From: Numida meleagris
Lineage: Eukaryota; Chordata; Aves; Galliformes; Numididae
DNA: 64,000 nucleotides
Reading direction: 5' to 3'
Assembly: GCF_002078875.1 (NCBI RefSeq)
Contig: NC_034412.1
Location: forward strand, 11,842,995 to 11,906,994
Below the pieces are notes generated by a model. The model searched no databases, had not been told where the DNA came from, and saw only the letters and a program-made list of their open reading frames with translations. Both the position numbers and the translations under genes were made by a program. This document shows, one piece after another, positions 1 through 10,978 of this stretch (its first letter is position 1; each line of letters begins with the position of its first letter).

Positions 1-1311
1 TTCCATTTAAATTGAACATTTTACATGGCATTTCACCAGCCTGTTTTCTGGGCTCTTCCTAATTGCAAATCTGATAGACTATGGTTTCTGTGCTATTTAG
101 TCTGCTTATTCACTGGAGATTTACACTCAAGATCTGGATTGTCTTTTCAAAATTTGGAAATCAAAGCTTTTTCAAACCTTTTCATGATTAAGTATTTTAG
201 GTATTAACTATTATGGTAACAGCAGTCTTGTTGGCCAAATAATATGTTCACAAAATTATGAAGTTCGCTGTTCTCTGCTGATTTTTGGTTTTACTGTACA
301 AAGGCCAGTATAATACAGGCTTCACATTTTTAAAAAGAAAAGTCATTCTATAAAACAGCATGAGTATAATCAAGTTTTTGTTATCATTAACAAGTAGAGA
401 ATTCAATTGCTCAGGAGATTTGCTTTATGAACTGTTCATTTAACATATATATTAATTTAGTTACCCTCACATATTGTATGTGAAGATTTCAGTTACTTAA
501 ACTCATTTAGTTGTTTTTGTAGTCATTAGTTTATCCATTAGTTGAAGCTATTTTCTATTAATGATACAATGATATTAGCATTATGATAAAATCCTAATTT
601 ACTAATCCTTTAACATGTATATCAATTAATCTTTTTTGGGGTTCATTGCTTTGTAGGCCATTAATTCATAGAAAGCTAATTGTACTCCTCTATTCAGCTA
701 AAGCTGATTGAAGAATTTCATGGAACTGATATTGTCAGTCCTTGTGCAGCAAGAAATTTAGGATTAATGAGGGTTAGAAATCATATTTCAGTTTGGCTGT
801 CGTTTGCCTGTTACTTGGGTACATGCTCATGTTAAGTACCTGATTAAGTTCCACTGGATCTTCCGTGGATTTTATAAAATATTTAGATTAAGTACCTTGG
901 TGATATGGAGTTTTGAATATACCCTGTTTACAGTTCATTCGAGTAGGATAATGGGAGAGTAATGTGGAAAATCTTGATGTATGTGCTTTGTATCCAGATG
1001 AATAGAATAAATCCGTCTCTGGCACTGAGAAGTCATCACATTTCTCTGGAAATACAGTCATTAAAATATTTTTGAAACAGAAGGGAGGTCTCTTTCACTT
1101 GATTCTTTACTGCCTCTTTGTGTCAAGGATTAAAAATGGAACTGACTTAGTACTGGGATGCTAAATGAGCTGTACCACTTCATTTGATTGCTTTAATGGA
1201 TAAAATGGGGAAGATTTGACACCTTACCTTTAACATTCTATAAGCTTGGTTATAACTTATACTATTATATCAAAATATACACCAAAAACATATAAATTTT
1301 CTTTTTTGCAG
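1..1311 (+). other. DAW1: DAW1 intron (3' part)
   Basis: This AT-rich DNA precedes the first DAW1 exon in the window and ends in a good polypyrimidine tract and AG acceptor at 1310-1311. I looked for the preceding WD40 exon and did not find it, so that exon lies to the left of the window. No repeat family was recognised here. Confidence 0.7.
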
Positions 1312-1414
1312 GATGTTGCATATTTTAATAGGTCATCGAGGAGAAATTAGCAGTGCACAGTTCAACTGGGACTGTTCTCTCATTGCCACTGGATCAATGG
1401 ACAAAACATGCATG
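1312..1414 (+). CDS. DAW1: DAW1 coding exon (fifth from last), WD40 repeat
   Basis: DAW1 (dynein assembly factor with WD repeats 1, formerly WDR69) helps preassemble and deliver axonemal dynein arms to motile cilia. This exon has one base finishing a codon from the previous exon, then 34 codons reading [20 protein letters not shown] and on to GSMDKTCM. The GH dipeptide and the DKTCM strand are WD40 hallmarks. The acceptor is tttttttgcag and the donor is ATG|gtaaga. By comparison with the human protein recalled from memory (about 415 residues), the window covers roughly the last 163 residues, so the 5' two thirds of the gene are missing. The join to the next exon is in phase 0. Confidence 0.93.
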
Positions 1415-2793
1415 GTAAGAAAGCTGAGGATGCACTGAACACCAAAGTATATAAGCTCTCTTATTATCCATTGTAATGCATCAAATAATTTGTCAGTTTT
1501 TATATAGAATGTGGTGAATCCCTGTTTTTGTTCAGAAAACCACTTTAGATTATTTTAAGCCCTTTTCTGTAAGTTAATAACAGTGTTTTTTATAATTTCA
1601 CCCAGTAAAGCTGAACTAAAAGGCAGGCTTTGGCCTTTACAACTTACTTATATATTTAGTATGAAAAAGGACTATTTTGCAGTTCATTTCCAGGAGTCTT
1701 ACTCTTCTTTTTTTTTTTTTTTTTTCCCTTAATACTTGTCTCTCAAGCATCACACGTGAATTTTGGCAGATCACTAGGAGCTAGTTATTCAGTTGTATTG
1801 CTTCTAATGAATGCCTGTGATTGTTAGTGTTGAACTGCAAAAGGGTTACATTTCAATGCTGAGAGATTATCCATTTCTCATCTGCATACAGTTGAAATAA
1901 TATTGAGATGGAGGTGCTCAGCAGTTTGACAAGTGTGTACTGTGCCAACATTTAAAAAAGAGCACCCAAATTTATAGCATCTTTGTTTTACTTGCTACAA
2001 AACAGACAAAGCTGTAACATTTCCAAAATCCAGCTCTTCAGAATCAGAAGAGACTCACAGTATGTAGGAATCACATCTGACTTTCTTCTGAGCTCCGAGC
2101 CCACCATGCCACATGTAATAGCTGAACACCGTGAAAGACATTCCTTGGGATAAGATATTGGAGTATCATACGAAGAGAGATTTTTGTGTGCTGCAGTCAC
2201 CTCCCCAGCCACAAGAATTCAAAATGCCTGTATTTGAGGAAAAAAAAAAAGCCACCTGCTCTTCATTTTTTTTAGGTAGCATGAGCAGATTGAAGCAGTT
2301 TAGGTAGATAATTGTTCTTTTTCTGAATTTGGGCTCTTATATCTCTTTTGCTGTATTTTTGGACTTCTTTTCTATTTAGTTTTTTACTGAAAATTCCTCA
2401 TTGTCTTCACAATATATAAAACTCTGTCTTTTTTAGATAGAAGAGCATCATTTTAAACTAATACATACAACTCCTTAAAGAATGTATAACTAAATGCAAA
2501 ACCTGTGCGCTTCTTAATATGAGCTTATTCATTTTAGTGGAGCCTGGTTAAATAATGATATATATTTTTAAGGCTCATTGAAATCAATAGACTGAAATGC
2601 AAAATATGTAGTACTTCATTAAGCTGATAAAGCAGTGACTCTTTATTGATGTATAAGTGGAGTTCATGTTAATACATTCATTCAGGCCTCAGAAAGTACT
2701 CATACATGTCACTTAATTGATCAGCTATCTATCTATCAAGTATATTAGTCAAAATAAGCAAAAAAAAAAAAAAGCCTTTATTTGCCTATGCAG
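1415..2793 (+). other. DAW1: DAW1 intron
   Basis: AT-rich intron with a T-run of about 18 near 1709 and an A-run of about 14 near 2760, just upstream of the next acceptor. No exon or recognisable mobile element was seen. Confidence 0.7.
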
Positions 2794-2908
2794 CTGTGGA
2801 ACGCTATGACTGGTGCACATGTAGCAACTTTAACAGGTCATAGTGATGAAATAATGGATGTCTGCTTTGATTATGCTGGCCAGCGTATTGCAACCGCGTC
2901 TGCTGATG
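2794..2908 (+). CDS. DAW1: DAW1 coding exon (fourth from last), WD40 repeat
   Basis: The exon opens [16 protein letters not shown] and continues [21 protein letters not shown], a WD40 blade closely matching DAW1. It starts in phase 0 after ctatgcag and ends with one base of a Gly codon before gtaagtg. The usual W-D dipeptide closing the preceding blade is W-N here, a substitution many WD40 repeats tolerate. The G-H pair and the structural D of the DEIMDVCF segment are kept. Confidence 0.94.
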
Positions 2909-3643
2909 GTAAGTGAAGTGACTGGAACTTACTGTAAAAACATCTCTGTCCTTTTGGTTTGTTTTTGCTTGATCAAAGTGGAGTATTATGACTTGGAACT
3001 ATAGATCAACTGCATTATAGAACGTCTTGCTTAAACTTTGGAAATTCTCCAAAGTGAAAATATTCACTGTTATGCATACTTTTTTTTTTTTAGGAATCAC
3101 AATAAATAATATTCTGTATGCATCTGCACATAATGACAATACCATGTTCTTTTTACATATTGTTTTGATTTTGCACTTTCAGGAATAGGTTACAAGATGT
3201 CAGTGGGGGGCAATATTAGGATCTCATCTGCTGTAGTTGCTAAATTAATGCTTAAGACAATATAAAAAGTTTTCTGAAATGCAATCAGCAGTTTATTAAA
3301 TATAGTTAATAGTTTATTAAGTAGAATGTATATCTGAAATAAAATGAAAGCTTTCTGAATGTGATGTACATGCATTCTGAAATTACAGACTTCAGTGGTC
3401 CATACTCTATGTGGATGTTTGGGTTAACACTTTAGGAGTTTTACAGCAGTAACCATTAAGAAGTCAGCCTTTTCCAGCCAAATTGACGTACATTATCCTT
3501 GAAAGAAACTGTGTTAAGATTGTCATGTATTTCATTTGAAATCGAACCTGAGGATGTGGTCCTTCTGGTCTTAGTACAGTGTTCTTATTTAAAAGCATAC
3601 TTAATCAGAATGATAACAAACAGCTCCTAATCTACTACAACAG
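2909..3643 (+). other. DAW1: DAW1 intron
   Basis: Short AT-rich intron. It has a T-run near 3081 and nothing else recognisable. Confidence 0.7.
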
Positions 3644-3720
3644 GATCAGGAAGAGTCTACAATGCGGAAACAAAAAAGTGCATTGCAAAACTAGAAGGGC
3701 ACGGAGGTGAGATTTCAAAG
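3644..3720 (+). CDS. DAW1: DAW1 coding exon (third from last)
   Basis: After two bases completing the split Gly codon, the exon encodes [19 protein letters not shown] followed by GGEISK, the end of one blade and the GH start of the next. The acceptor is ctacaacag and the donor is AAG|gtaagc in phase 0. The match to DAW1 is strong in the CIAKLEGH segment. SGRVYNAE differs at several sites from the TARIFSAA I recall in human, which is normal divergence for a loop-facing strand. Confidence 0.93.
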
Positions 3721-4520
3721 GTAAGCTGTATGTGACTTGTACCTTTTTATTTAATTATGTCTAGCATCCAAGCCACGGCTTTCTCTAGCTTTCATGCAAA
3801 TATGCTGTGTTTGTGCTATGAGAGGGTTAGGAGTGGTATCCTTCAGGGTCCTCAGTGCTGATATGATTTCTTTGCTGCAAGTGAGCATCTGCTGAGCTGG
3901 GAGCATGCTGAAAAGTTAATATCTGTTTCTGCGGATGTTCCGTGTAGCTGTGATCGCTTGGGATGGTTATTACCTGGAAATCTGATTTCAGGGGAACAGG
4001 CATTTTGCCCTTAATAATTAAGCAATAATGCATTACATAATAAACCTGATATTGTCTGGTTAGTTCTTAAAAATATATGTAAATCTGATTATCTGGAAAT
4101 GCATGCAATCTAGGGAATGAACATTTAACAAAATATGAAGACATACTGAAGAATAAGTTGCCTTCAGTGGGAGTTTGGATATTACAGAGACATAACGTTG
4201 TTTAATATAGATCTCTACAAAATATGCATATATTTTACATTGGAATAATGATAATGTTTATATAAAATTGTTAACATTGTAACAACAATGGCAATTCTGA
4301 TCTTGAGGGATAATGATCTGAAATCTTCATACTTTTGTGTGGTCATTATATAAGGACCTTTGTACAAAGTTTCCAGCCACATAATTCAGCCAATGGTGAT
4401 GCTAATTTTAGCAGAAAAACTGAGTACTGGCTTCTGTTTTCACCTGATCTCTAGATATGCCTCCTTTTCCAGGCATATTAACATGTTAAGTAACATAATT
4501 ATTTTCTATGTTTTTTAAAG
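3721..4520 (+). other. DAW1: DAW1 intron
   Basis: AT-rich intron ending in ttttttaaag. No recognisable element. Confidence 0.7.
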
Positions 4521-4683
4521 ATATGTTTCAACCCTAAAGGCAATCGTATACTAACAGCCAGCTCTGATAAGACAGCTCGACTCTGGGATCCTGCTACTGG
4601 ACACTGCCTTCAGATATTAGAGGGCCACACTGATGAGATATTCTCCTGTGCTTTCAATTACAAAGGCAATATAATCATTACAG
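4521..4683 (+). CDS. DAW1: DAW1 coding exon (second from last), WD40 repeats
   Basis: The exon encodes [20 protein letters not shown], then [19 protein letters not shown] and [17 protein letters not shown] complete W-D terminated blade is followed by the GH start of the last blade. It is in phase 0 at the start and leaves one base of a Gly codon before gtaact. Of the DAW1 exons here this is the most recognisable, with intact [10 protein letters not shown] and [15 protein letters not shown] signatures. Confidence 0.95.
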
Positions 4684-5332
4684 GTAACTAATGTATCCCA
4701 AATTATCTTTTTTTTTCCTTTGTTTTGAAACACATTTTTGATCTTATGCTAAAAAAAAATAGTCTGCAAAGTGTTGTGGGGCCACAACCAAATGTAGGTT
4801 GCCAACAATGGCTTAAATACAGCCAAGAAAAGCTATAACTCACCTTGGAACTGAAGCTTACATGAATATGGCTGTGAAAAAAATTGTACAAGAGCATGAA
4901 GTCACCATCTGTCCTACGCACAAGCAGCAGCTGCAGAGCAGTCACCAAGTCAGGCTCTTGTACTGCATTGCTGCAAGGGAGTTCTGGATGAGGAAGATAC
5001 AAAGCTTCTTAAATGGGAGCATGCCTTTTGGGTACTTGATGATGCAGCTGGTTCGGGTTTCAGTCACTTCAGACAAAAAGCCCCATTGTGGGAAAATGTG
5101 AACAGCTTTTGTGACTGCTTAGACCTTTGCACAGAACCCCACAAATATCTGCGTGCAGGATGATCTCAGCGAAAAATACTGCTGCAGGCCCTGCTGTCTT
5201 TTGCTAGTCATGGACAGAAACATGTTGTCCTTCAGGTTTCTCTGCTTTCCAGGTAGCCAGTCAATACAGTTGTTGACAAAAGTGAGTGTGTTGTGCAACA
5301 CAGCTAAACGAGATTCTTGTGTTTATTACTAG
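4684..5332 (+). other. DAW1: DAW1 last intron
   Basis: Intron of about 650 bases, less AT-rich than the others. Short open frames run on both strands, but none resembles a known protein. The acceptor is gtttattactag. Confidence 0.65.
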
Positions 5333-5367
5333 GGAGCAAGGATAACACCTGTAGAGTATGGCACTGA
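5333..5367 (+). CDS. DAW1: DAW1 last coding exon and stop
   Basis: The final exon completes the Gly codon and encodes SKDNTCRVWH followed by TGA at 5365-5367. It closes the last WD40 blade, and the natural C-terminus lies one residue after the tryptophan, as in the human protein, which I recall ending CRIWR. The small exon is preceded by a short but acceptable ttattactag acceptor. Confidence 0.93.
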
Positions 5368-5447
5368 CTGAAGACAAGGAAAGATCCAGCATGGTGTGTG
5401 CCTACATCCTGAGTTCCATGGTCAATAAACTCAGTCTTTTCCATTTC
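5368..5447 (+). terminator. DAW1: DAW1 3' UTR and poly(A) signal
   Basis: A canonical AATAAA lies at 5424-5429, only 57 bases after the stop. It is followed by a T- and GT-rich stretch (ttttccatttcttgtgtttc) typical of the downstream cleavage element. The 3' UTR is therefore probably only about 75-85 bases. The exact cleavage site is inferred. Confidence 0.8.
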
Positions 5448-8400
5448 TTGTGTTTCTGCTCTGGTAAAGTAGCCAAGTTACCTGAATTTTGGTAGGTTTG
5501 ATTTGCTGAAGCCTGGTAGCTAAAATTTCACACAATAGTAGAATTTGGAAAAGCCCTCTGGAGATTGTCTGGTCCAATGCTCCTGCTGAAAGCAGTGAGA
5601 GCTCAGCATGCTGCCCAGGACCACAACAGTGAGTTTTGGATACCTCCAAGGATGGAGACTCCACAATTTCTCTGGGCAACCTGCTCCAGTGTTTGTCAAC
5701 CTTGAAGTAAAAAAAAGTCTTTTTTTAACTCGTGTTTAAATGGAATGTTTTCTTTGGGCCTGTTTTGTGCCTGTTGCCTTTTCACCCAGTTCCACTGAAA
5801 GAGTCTGGCTCCATTGTCTCTGTTAGCTGAGAGAAACTGTGAATGAATGGATCCAGTAGAATGCCCCTGTTTCTTTGTGTCATAGTTTCCATGTAACCTT
5901 TTTAATAAACACAAAAAAATACAGCACTAGTGTCATGTCAAGAGTGAAAGGTGTCTTGCTAGGTACCTGCTTTGAATATTTTTCTTAAAATGTTGTATTA
6001 AAATATTGAGTTAAAGTGCTAGGTGATTTTTTATTTTTTTCACTTGTAGTAAAACGTCCTGCTTGATATTTCTGGGGAAAAAAACATTAGCAACCATTTG
6101 TGAACTGTGTTACTACTAACCACTGCATGCAGGCAGTAGTTAAACTACTGTTCACACCCTTTGCCCACATCTTTCCATTCCTCTTTGCTCATCCTTCATT
6201 CTTCCATTCCTACGTGCGGTTAAACATAAGATAGTTTAAGTGGTGACTTCAACTCTGAACCCAGCCAGTGTGAAGAAACACTACCCACCAAAGATTTGGA
6301 GCTGAGGATCGTGACATGAGCTGTGAAGTGGATTCTGAACATAAACATTCTTTGGAAGTAGATTTTTGCTTAATCTTCCAGGTTGTGTTTTTTTTTTCTG
6401 TTTTCTATTCTATTTTTTCTCTTATAGTATGCAAGATACTCTACTAATCAAACATCTGTAGTAGTGTTTGACTTGTCATATTTTTTATCACATAATTGTG
6501 ACTGGGTTGAGGTTTTACAGATTAAGCACTGGACTGCAAGGCCACCTGGGCTTTATTTCTCTTTCTCTCTAGACTTGCTGAGTGAATAGGAGTGCTTTTC
6601 AGGCTAAGTTAACTGGGTTTCTTGCTCAAATGTGAAATGCTTTCACATCTAGTGTGATTCACAGCACTGCTGAAAAGTGTGCTGACTCATAAAAACTTAA
6701 GCAGTACTCTGTAGTACACCATCATGTGAATGCTTTCTGCACCTTGATTGACCCATCAGTAGATTTAATAAATTATAAACATTAGCAGTGCATTCTATAG
6801 ATTCATCATCCTGAAACCATTCTTTGTCTGTGAAATCAGCTTGATCTGCTTCCCTAATTCTACTTCCATTTCCACAACCAAAATTTCATGTGTGTGTGCT
6901 CTAACTCTATTAACTGGTACCTTTTTAATCTTATCAAAACATTTGGCTTCTGCATATGTTGTGCTCTCCAAGCTACCAGTGTGAGCACAGGACCGTTGGG
7001 GTGGAGTGAGGTTTTCCTCATTTTCCTGAAATGCAGCAACTTCACCCCCTACGACGTTACTGAACAGCATCACTGCAGGAGACTCCCAAGGTGTGCTGTC
7101 GCAGAGGAAATCAGATTTGCTTTATTGTTTCTGTCCTTTCAATCTCTGAATCATTCCAGCATTTACATTGTGAAAATACAAATCTATTTTATCGAGTAGT
7201 TTTCCTGGGACAGAACATATATTTTGCACAACAAGGACAAGGATTTCAGTGTAAGCGTCTGCGGTGTAGGGATGCTTGGTGTATGTTTTTTCTATCTCTT
7301 CGGATTCAAACTCTTTTCTGAATAAGTGAGGATAATAACAGCCATACCCACTTAGGCTTTAGAAGTGGCATTTTGTGAGAACTTTCTTTTCAGCTCCTCC
7401 TGCGAGGTTGCTTGAATTTCCTGGGTGGTTAGTGAAAGAGTATGAAATGTATCCCGCTTGGTTATGTTTTCCAGTTTGCTGCACTTTTCTGTCTGATTTT
7501 CAGCTGAAGCTGGGAGGAGGGCACAGTACCCCACAGCCAGACTTGTCTTCACCACAAATGGGATATAATTAGTTTGATAGTCCACCTGTCTAATGTATCT
7601 GTCCTGCTAAATGCTTTTCCAAGCTATTTTCCTAGTGATGGCAGTGGCTTCAGAGCAGGTTTGAAAAATTAAAGTGGTGCCATCGTGAGTTTCTTTATAC
7701 ATACTGAAGGCTTAGGAATGACGCTGACTTGAATTATTTAATTGGCTGCTATGTGTGTGCTTTCCTTCTCAGTTGGATTTTTTTCCCCAAACTTATTAAG
7801 TAACTTATGCGGGCTCTTGATTTCAATGCTGTGGGGTTTGTTGTTGTTTTGTAACGACATTTTGAAAGTCAGAGTGCAGGATTTATTGTGACATTCCTAT
7901 GCTCATGTTATGCCGCTCTTTGTGAAACTGGACTAGAAGAGCAGTTAAATCAGCCTCTCCAGAAGAGTGGTCTGCTGAATTTAATGGGATGGATGTCAAC
8001 AGGTGACAATTTTTATCATAGACCACGATAAAATGATTAATTTACAGAAGACTTTAAGGAAACTTCAGTGTTGTGACAAGATGGAGGAAATTTCAACTTC
8101 TAATTATCCCAACACTGAAAGCACCCTACTTTAAACCAAAACCCAAAGTTTTATTTTTTTCAGTAGTTAATTTTTCTGTGCTTGAATTCATGTATTTACA
8201 GGCCAAATTCTGCTCCAGTGGGAGCTGGGCTGCAGCTGATGCTGAGGCAAATCCATGGGCAGCCTTGGATGGCCAGTGATCTCCTAAGCATAATAGGGTT
8301 TCAGCATTTTCTAATTGTGAACAACTCCTGTTCTGATTTACTCAGCTAAGTTAACTGTTGGTTTCCTTTTCTGTTTAGCGTTAGGAATACCCTTCCAATA

Positions 8401-8764
8401 GACAGCAGGGGAGTAAACATTTGTGCCAATCAAAAAACAGAAGAAACTCCTTAATGTCTGCTTCCCCCACCTCCCTGCCTACTTTTGCAGGTATTGAAAG
8501 CAGGCCAGAGTAAGCACTAATAGGGATTGGGAATGTCAGAGTTACTCGGGTTAATTCTTTGCACTGAATGTGTAATAGTGATAGTAATAATAAATGTTGC
8601 CATCACCTGAATGAGCGGTGGAATGTGAGGAAAGCCATAGCTCTGACATGCTTGGTTATGGCCACAGATCAGATCTTTCATTCAGAAGCACTGCTGTGAG
8701 GAGCTACAAGGATGACATGCTGATATCATTTAATTGATCAAATAATATTTTTAGAAAGGCGAAG
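5448..8764. other. Intergenic region between convergent DAW1 and SPHKAP
   Basis: About 3.3 kb between the inferred 3' ends of the two genes. Apart from the CR1 at about 5530-5870 I see only unique AT-rich sequence and short chance open frames. No RNA gene or promoter is evident. Confidence 0.6.
5530..5870 (-). mobile_element. CR1 LINE 3' fragment (old)
   Basis: Read on the - strand this is the 3' half of a CR1 non-LTR retrotransposon, the dominant bird LINE. Recognisable + strand blocks are the 'gtctggtccaatgctcctgctgaaag' type start, 'ggatggagactccacaa', 'ctctgggcaacctgctccagtg', and further out 'gagtctggctccattgtct'. It is diverged and lacks the clean tail repeat, so it is an old 5'-truncated copy. 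It begins about 100 bases after the DAW1 poly(A) signal. Confidence 0.8.
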
Positions 8765-8784
8765 ACAACACGTTAGAACATAAA

Positions 8785-8967
8785 TTTATTTCCGAACAAA
8801 TTGCAACATTAAGAACTACTGTACAGAGAAAACCGCATCACACTTACAAGTCAGTCATGATTTTGTGCTTTGTAGGATAAGTAAACATTTATTCTACCAC
8901 AGCAAAAATTTATATACTGACAACTAACTGTATTTGGCTTAAAAATAAATACACTTTCCCATTTATT
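8785..8967 (-). terminator. SPHKAP: SPHKAP poly(A) signal cluster
   Basis: Three AATAAA hexamers on the - strand lie at 8785-8790, 8888-8893 and 8962-8967, within 183 bases and about 1.9-2.05 kb past the SPHKAP stop. Clustering suggests alternative cleavage sites. Base composition alone could produce one or two by chance. Confidence 0.5.
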
Positions 8968-9907
8968 AGCTCAATCAAAGCACCTTACAATGCCCAGTGC
9001 TTTTTACTAACTTTCAGCCTTGGGAATGCTGAGCACTCAGTGTTACCACTTGTGTTAGCAGGAGTTGTGGATGTTCAGCAGTTCCTAGGAATGGGCCCAG
9101 AGACTGCAGTTAGGCTGAGTGGATGCAACAAACTGACCTTTATCTTGACAGTAAAGAGACCTCCACTGATTTCATATATTGCAGAGATGTAGAATTTCTC
9201 ATGTTTTTTAATGTTTTGTATTAGGTTTCACTGACAATCTGTATTTCTTAAAAAATGAGTGATGAAATCATGCAAATTTAGCAATGGTTTTAATGATAAA
9301 ATTGAGAATAATATGGCTCTTTTTCATAAATTACTTAAAACTACTTCAAAATCTTCAAAAATATTTAGTGCAAAAGGATAGTTTTCTTCTTTTCACCCCA
9401 CCCCCCAAAAATATTATAGAAGCATATACTGTTATATGGAAAATAAAATATCTCTTAAATATTTGATTTGGAAAGGCAGGCAGGCTTTGTATTACACTAT
9501 TTAAGAAGGGAGAAGCAAAATATAAAGATTTTCAAAGAAACAAATCACAGAAGAGCTTTGATGTGATAAGTTACTTTTACCTTTAAATTCAAAACCAATC
9601 TCTTTGGCAGAGTCAGGAGAATATCACTGAGTGCATGATACCTAACATCACCTCAGCAAGAAGATACCATAGTATATCTTATCAAACAGTTACATAAATG
9701 TTATCATAATGTGGACTAGCATACGTAGTCCAACACATATTCAAAATGAACAACCATGTGCTGAAATTGTAACAATTTTTTTGACTTCTTGAAAATTACA
9801 AAAATTAAGATTTTTATGTCAAGACAACACTCTTTTCAGGCATGTATTTCTTCACCTTATTAACAATTCACTTGATTAAACTTAGTATTTCTTTTCACTA
9901 TTTTAAC

Positions 9908-10092
9908 CGGCGCTCAGCATGTTACCTAGTGCTTTAAATAGAAACACTTCACATAACACATTCAGTATCATCGCTCCCTCTTACTGGATAGGGACACTGA
10001 GGCACAGAGGTGAACTGACTCGCCCGAGGTCACCTGGTGGGGACAGGGCTTTAGAAACCCACTACCCTGACTCGCAGAGCTGTACCTGGGGA
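9908..10092 (+). repeat. MIR-like (CORE-SINE) relic
   Basis: The run 'gacactgaggcacagaggtg' followed by 'aactgactcgcccgaggtca' and 'cctggtggggacagggct' closely follows the mammalian/amniote MIR consensus 'aaactgaggcacagagaggttaag...cttgcccaaggtcac'. Upstream 'cctagtgctttaaa' fits the conserved MIR core 'gctaagcgcttta'. The block is more GC-rich than its surroundings. MIR-type elements are ancient in amniotes and scarce in bird genomes. It lies antisense within the inferred SPHKAP 3' UTR. Confidence 0.75.
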
Positions 10093-10834
10093 CATACCAA
10101 GCACAGCTGAACTGAGCTGCACTGCCTGCGAGTGTAAAGAAAGGAGGCTTTTTAAGGGTAATAACTGAGAGTCTAGATTTGTGTTTCCTTGAGAAGAAGA
10201 AGACAGGAATGGGGACCAGCTATAGGGCTGAAATGATCACGTGGAAAGAAACTGAAATGTGTTTTCAGCAGCTTTTTGTTCTGTTGTCTGACTTCAAAGA
10301 CCTGATGTGTTCACAAGTTTTTACCTCTCAGAAGCCTATGGAGACTTCTTTTTAAAACGTTTAATTTATCAAAGGGCATGGTTTTCTCTATGCATCCTGG
10401 AACACGCTCACATTCTAAAAGTTAAAACTGTACAAACATTAGTATTGTTTTAAAACTGAATATTAGTATACCATCCAGTTTCAGCTGATTGATTTAATCA
10501 AATTGATGAAAATGGAACATATTAGAAATTTAATTAAGTTTTACTTAATTCATTAAGTAAATTAAGTCCATTAATTCAGAAGGCTGAAAAATCCATCTTT
10601 TTCTAGCATGGTACATCCTATAGCACAATATATCAAGCGTCCCTCAGGATACAAAAGGATAAAATACACCTTGGTTTCAACTCTGCTCAGTGCAGTTGTG
10701 GAACAGACGTGTGCCGTTTCTGTAGTTTATATATCTTTGCTCATTTTATTTGGTGATGTTTGGAAATCAGTGTTACACAAACCACTGCTTACTTAAGCTG
10801 GATTAAAACAAAGAAGTGGAACAGGAGAATGTTC

Positions 10835-10978
10835 CTAACCCAATTCAAGGAGCCAATCGAACAGGCTTGGTGTCGTCTCTTTGCCCTCCTCACTGAGCTT
10901 GCAGTACTGCACCACAGCATGAAAGATGTCACCCACTTTCCAGGACTTCCGTTGAACTAGTTGCACAACATCTAAAAA
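10835..10978 (-). CDS. SPHKAP: SPHKAP last coding exon and stop
   Basis: On the - strand the exon starts FLDVVQLVQRKSWKVGDIFH, continues AVVQYCKLSEEGKE, and ends SLFDWLLELG followed by TAG at 10835-10837. This is the C-terminal tail of SPHKAP, very like the human tail I recall. It follows the previous exon in phase 0 after the acceptor caatttag. A second AG seven bases into the exon (tttttag) is a possible competing acceptor, but its use would shift the frame. The conserved tail with its DIFHAVVQYCK segment belongs to the C-terminal block shared by SPHKAP and related AKAPs. Confidence 0.96.
   Translation of the reverse strand, partial: FLDVVQLVQRKSWKVGDIFHAVVQYCKLSEEGKETTPSLFDWLLELG

Larger units (their letters stand above)
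8765..10834 (-). other. SPHKAP: SPHKAP 3' UTR (inferred)
   Basis: The UTR follows the SPHKAP stop on the - strand. The leftmost of three clustered minus-strand AATAAA hexamers (8785-8790, 8888-8893, 8962-8967) is used to set the end at about 8765, giving a UTR of about 2.07 kb. This extent is inference; use of the other two signals would shorten it by 100-180 bases. It contains the MIR-like SINE relic at about 9908-10092. The rest is AT-rich with no large open frame. Confidence 0.55.
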
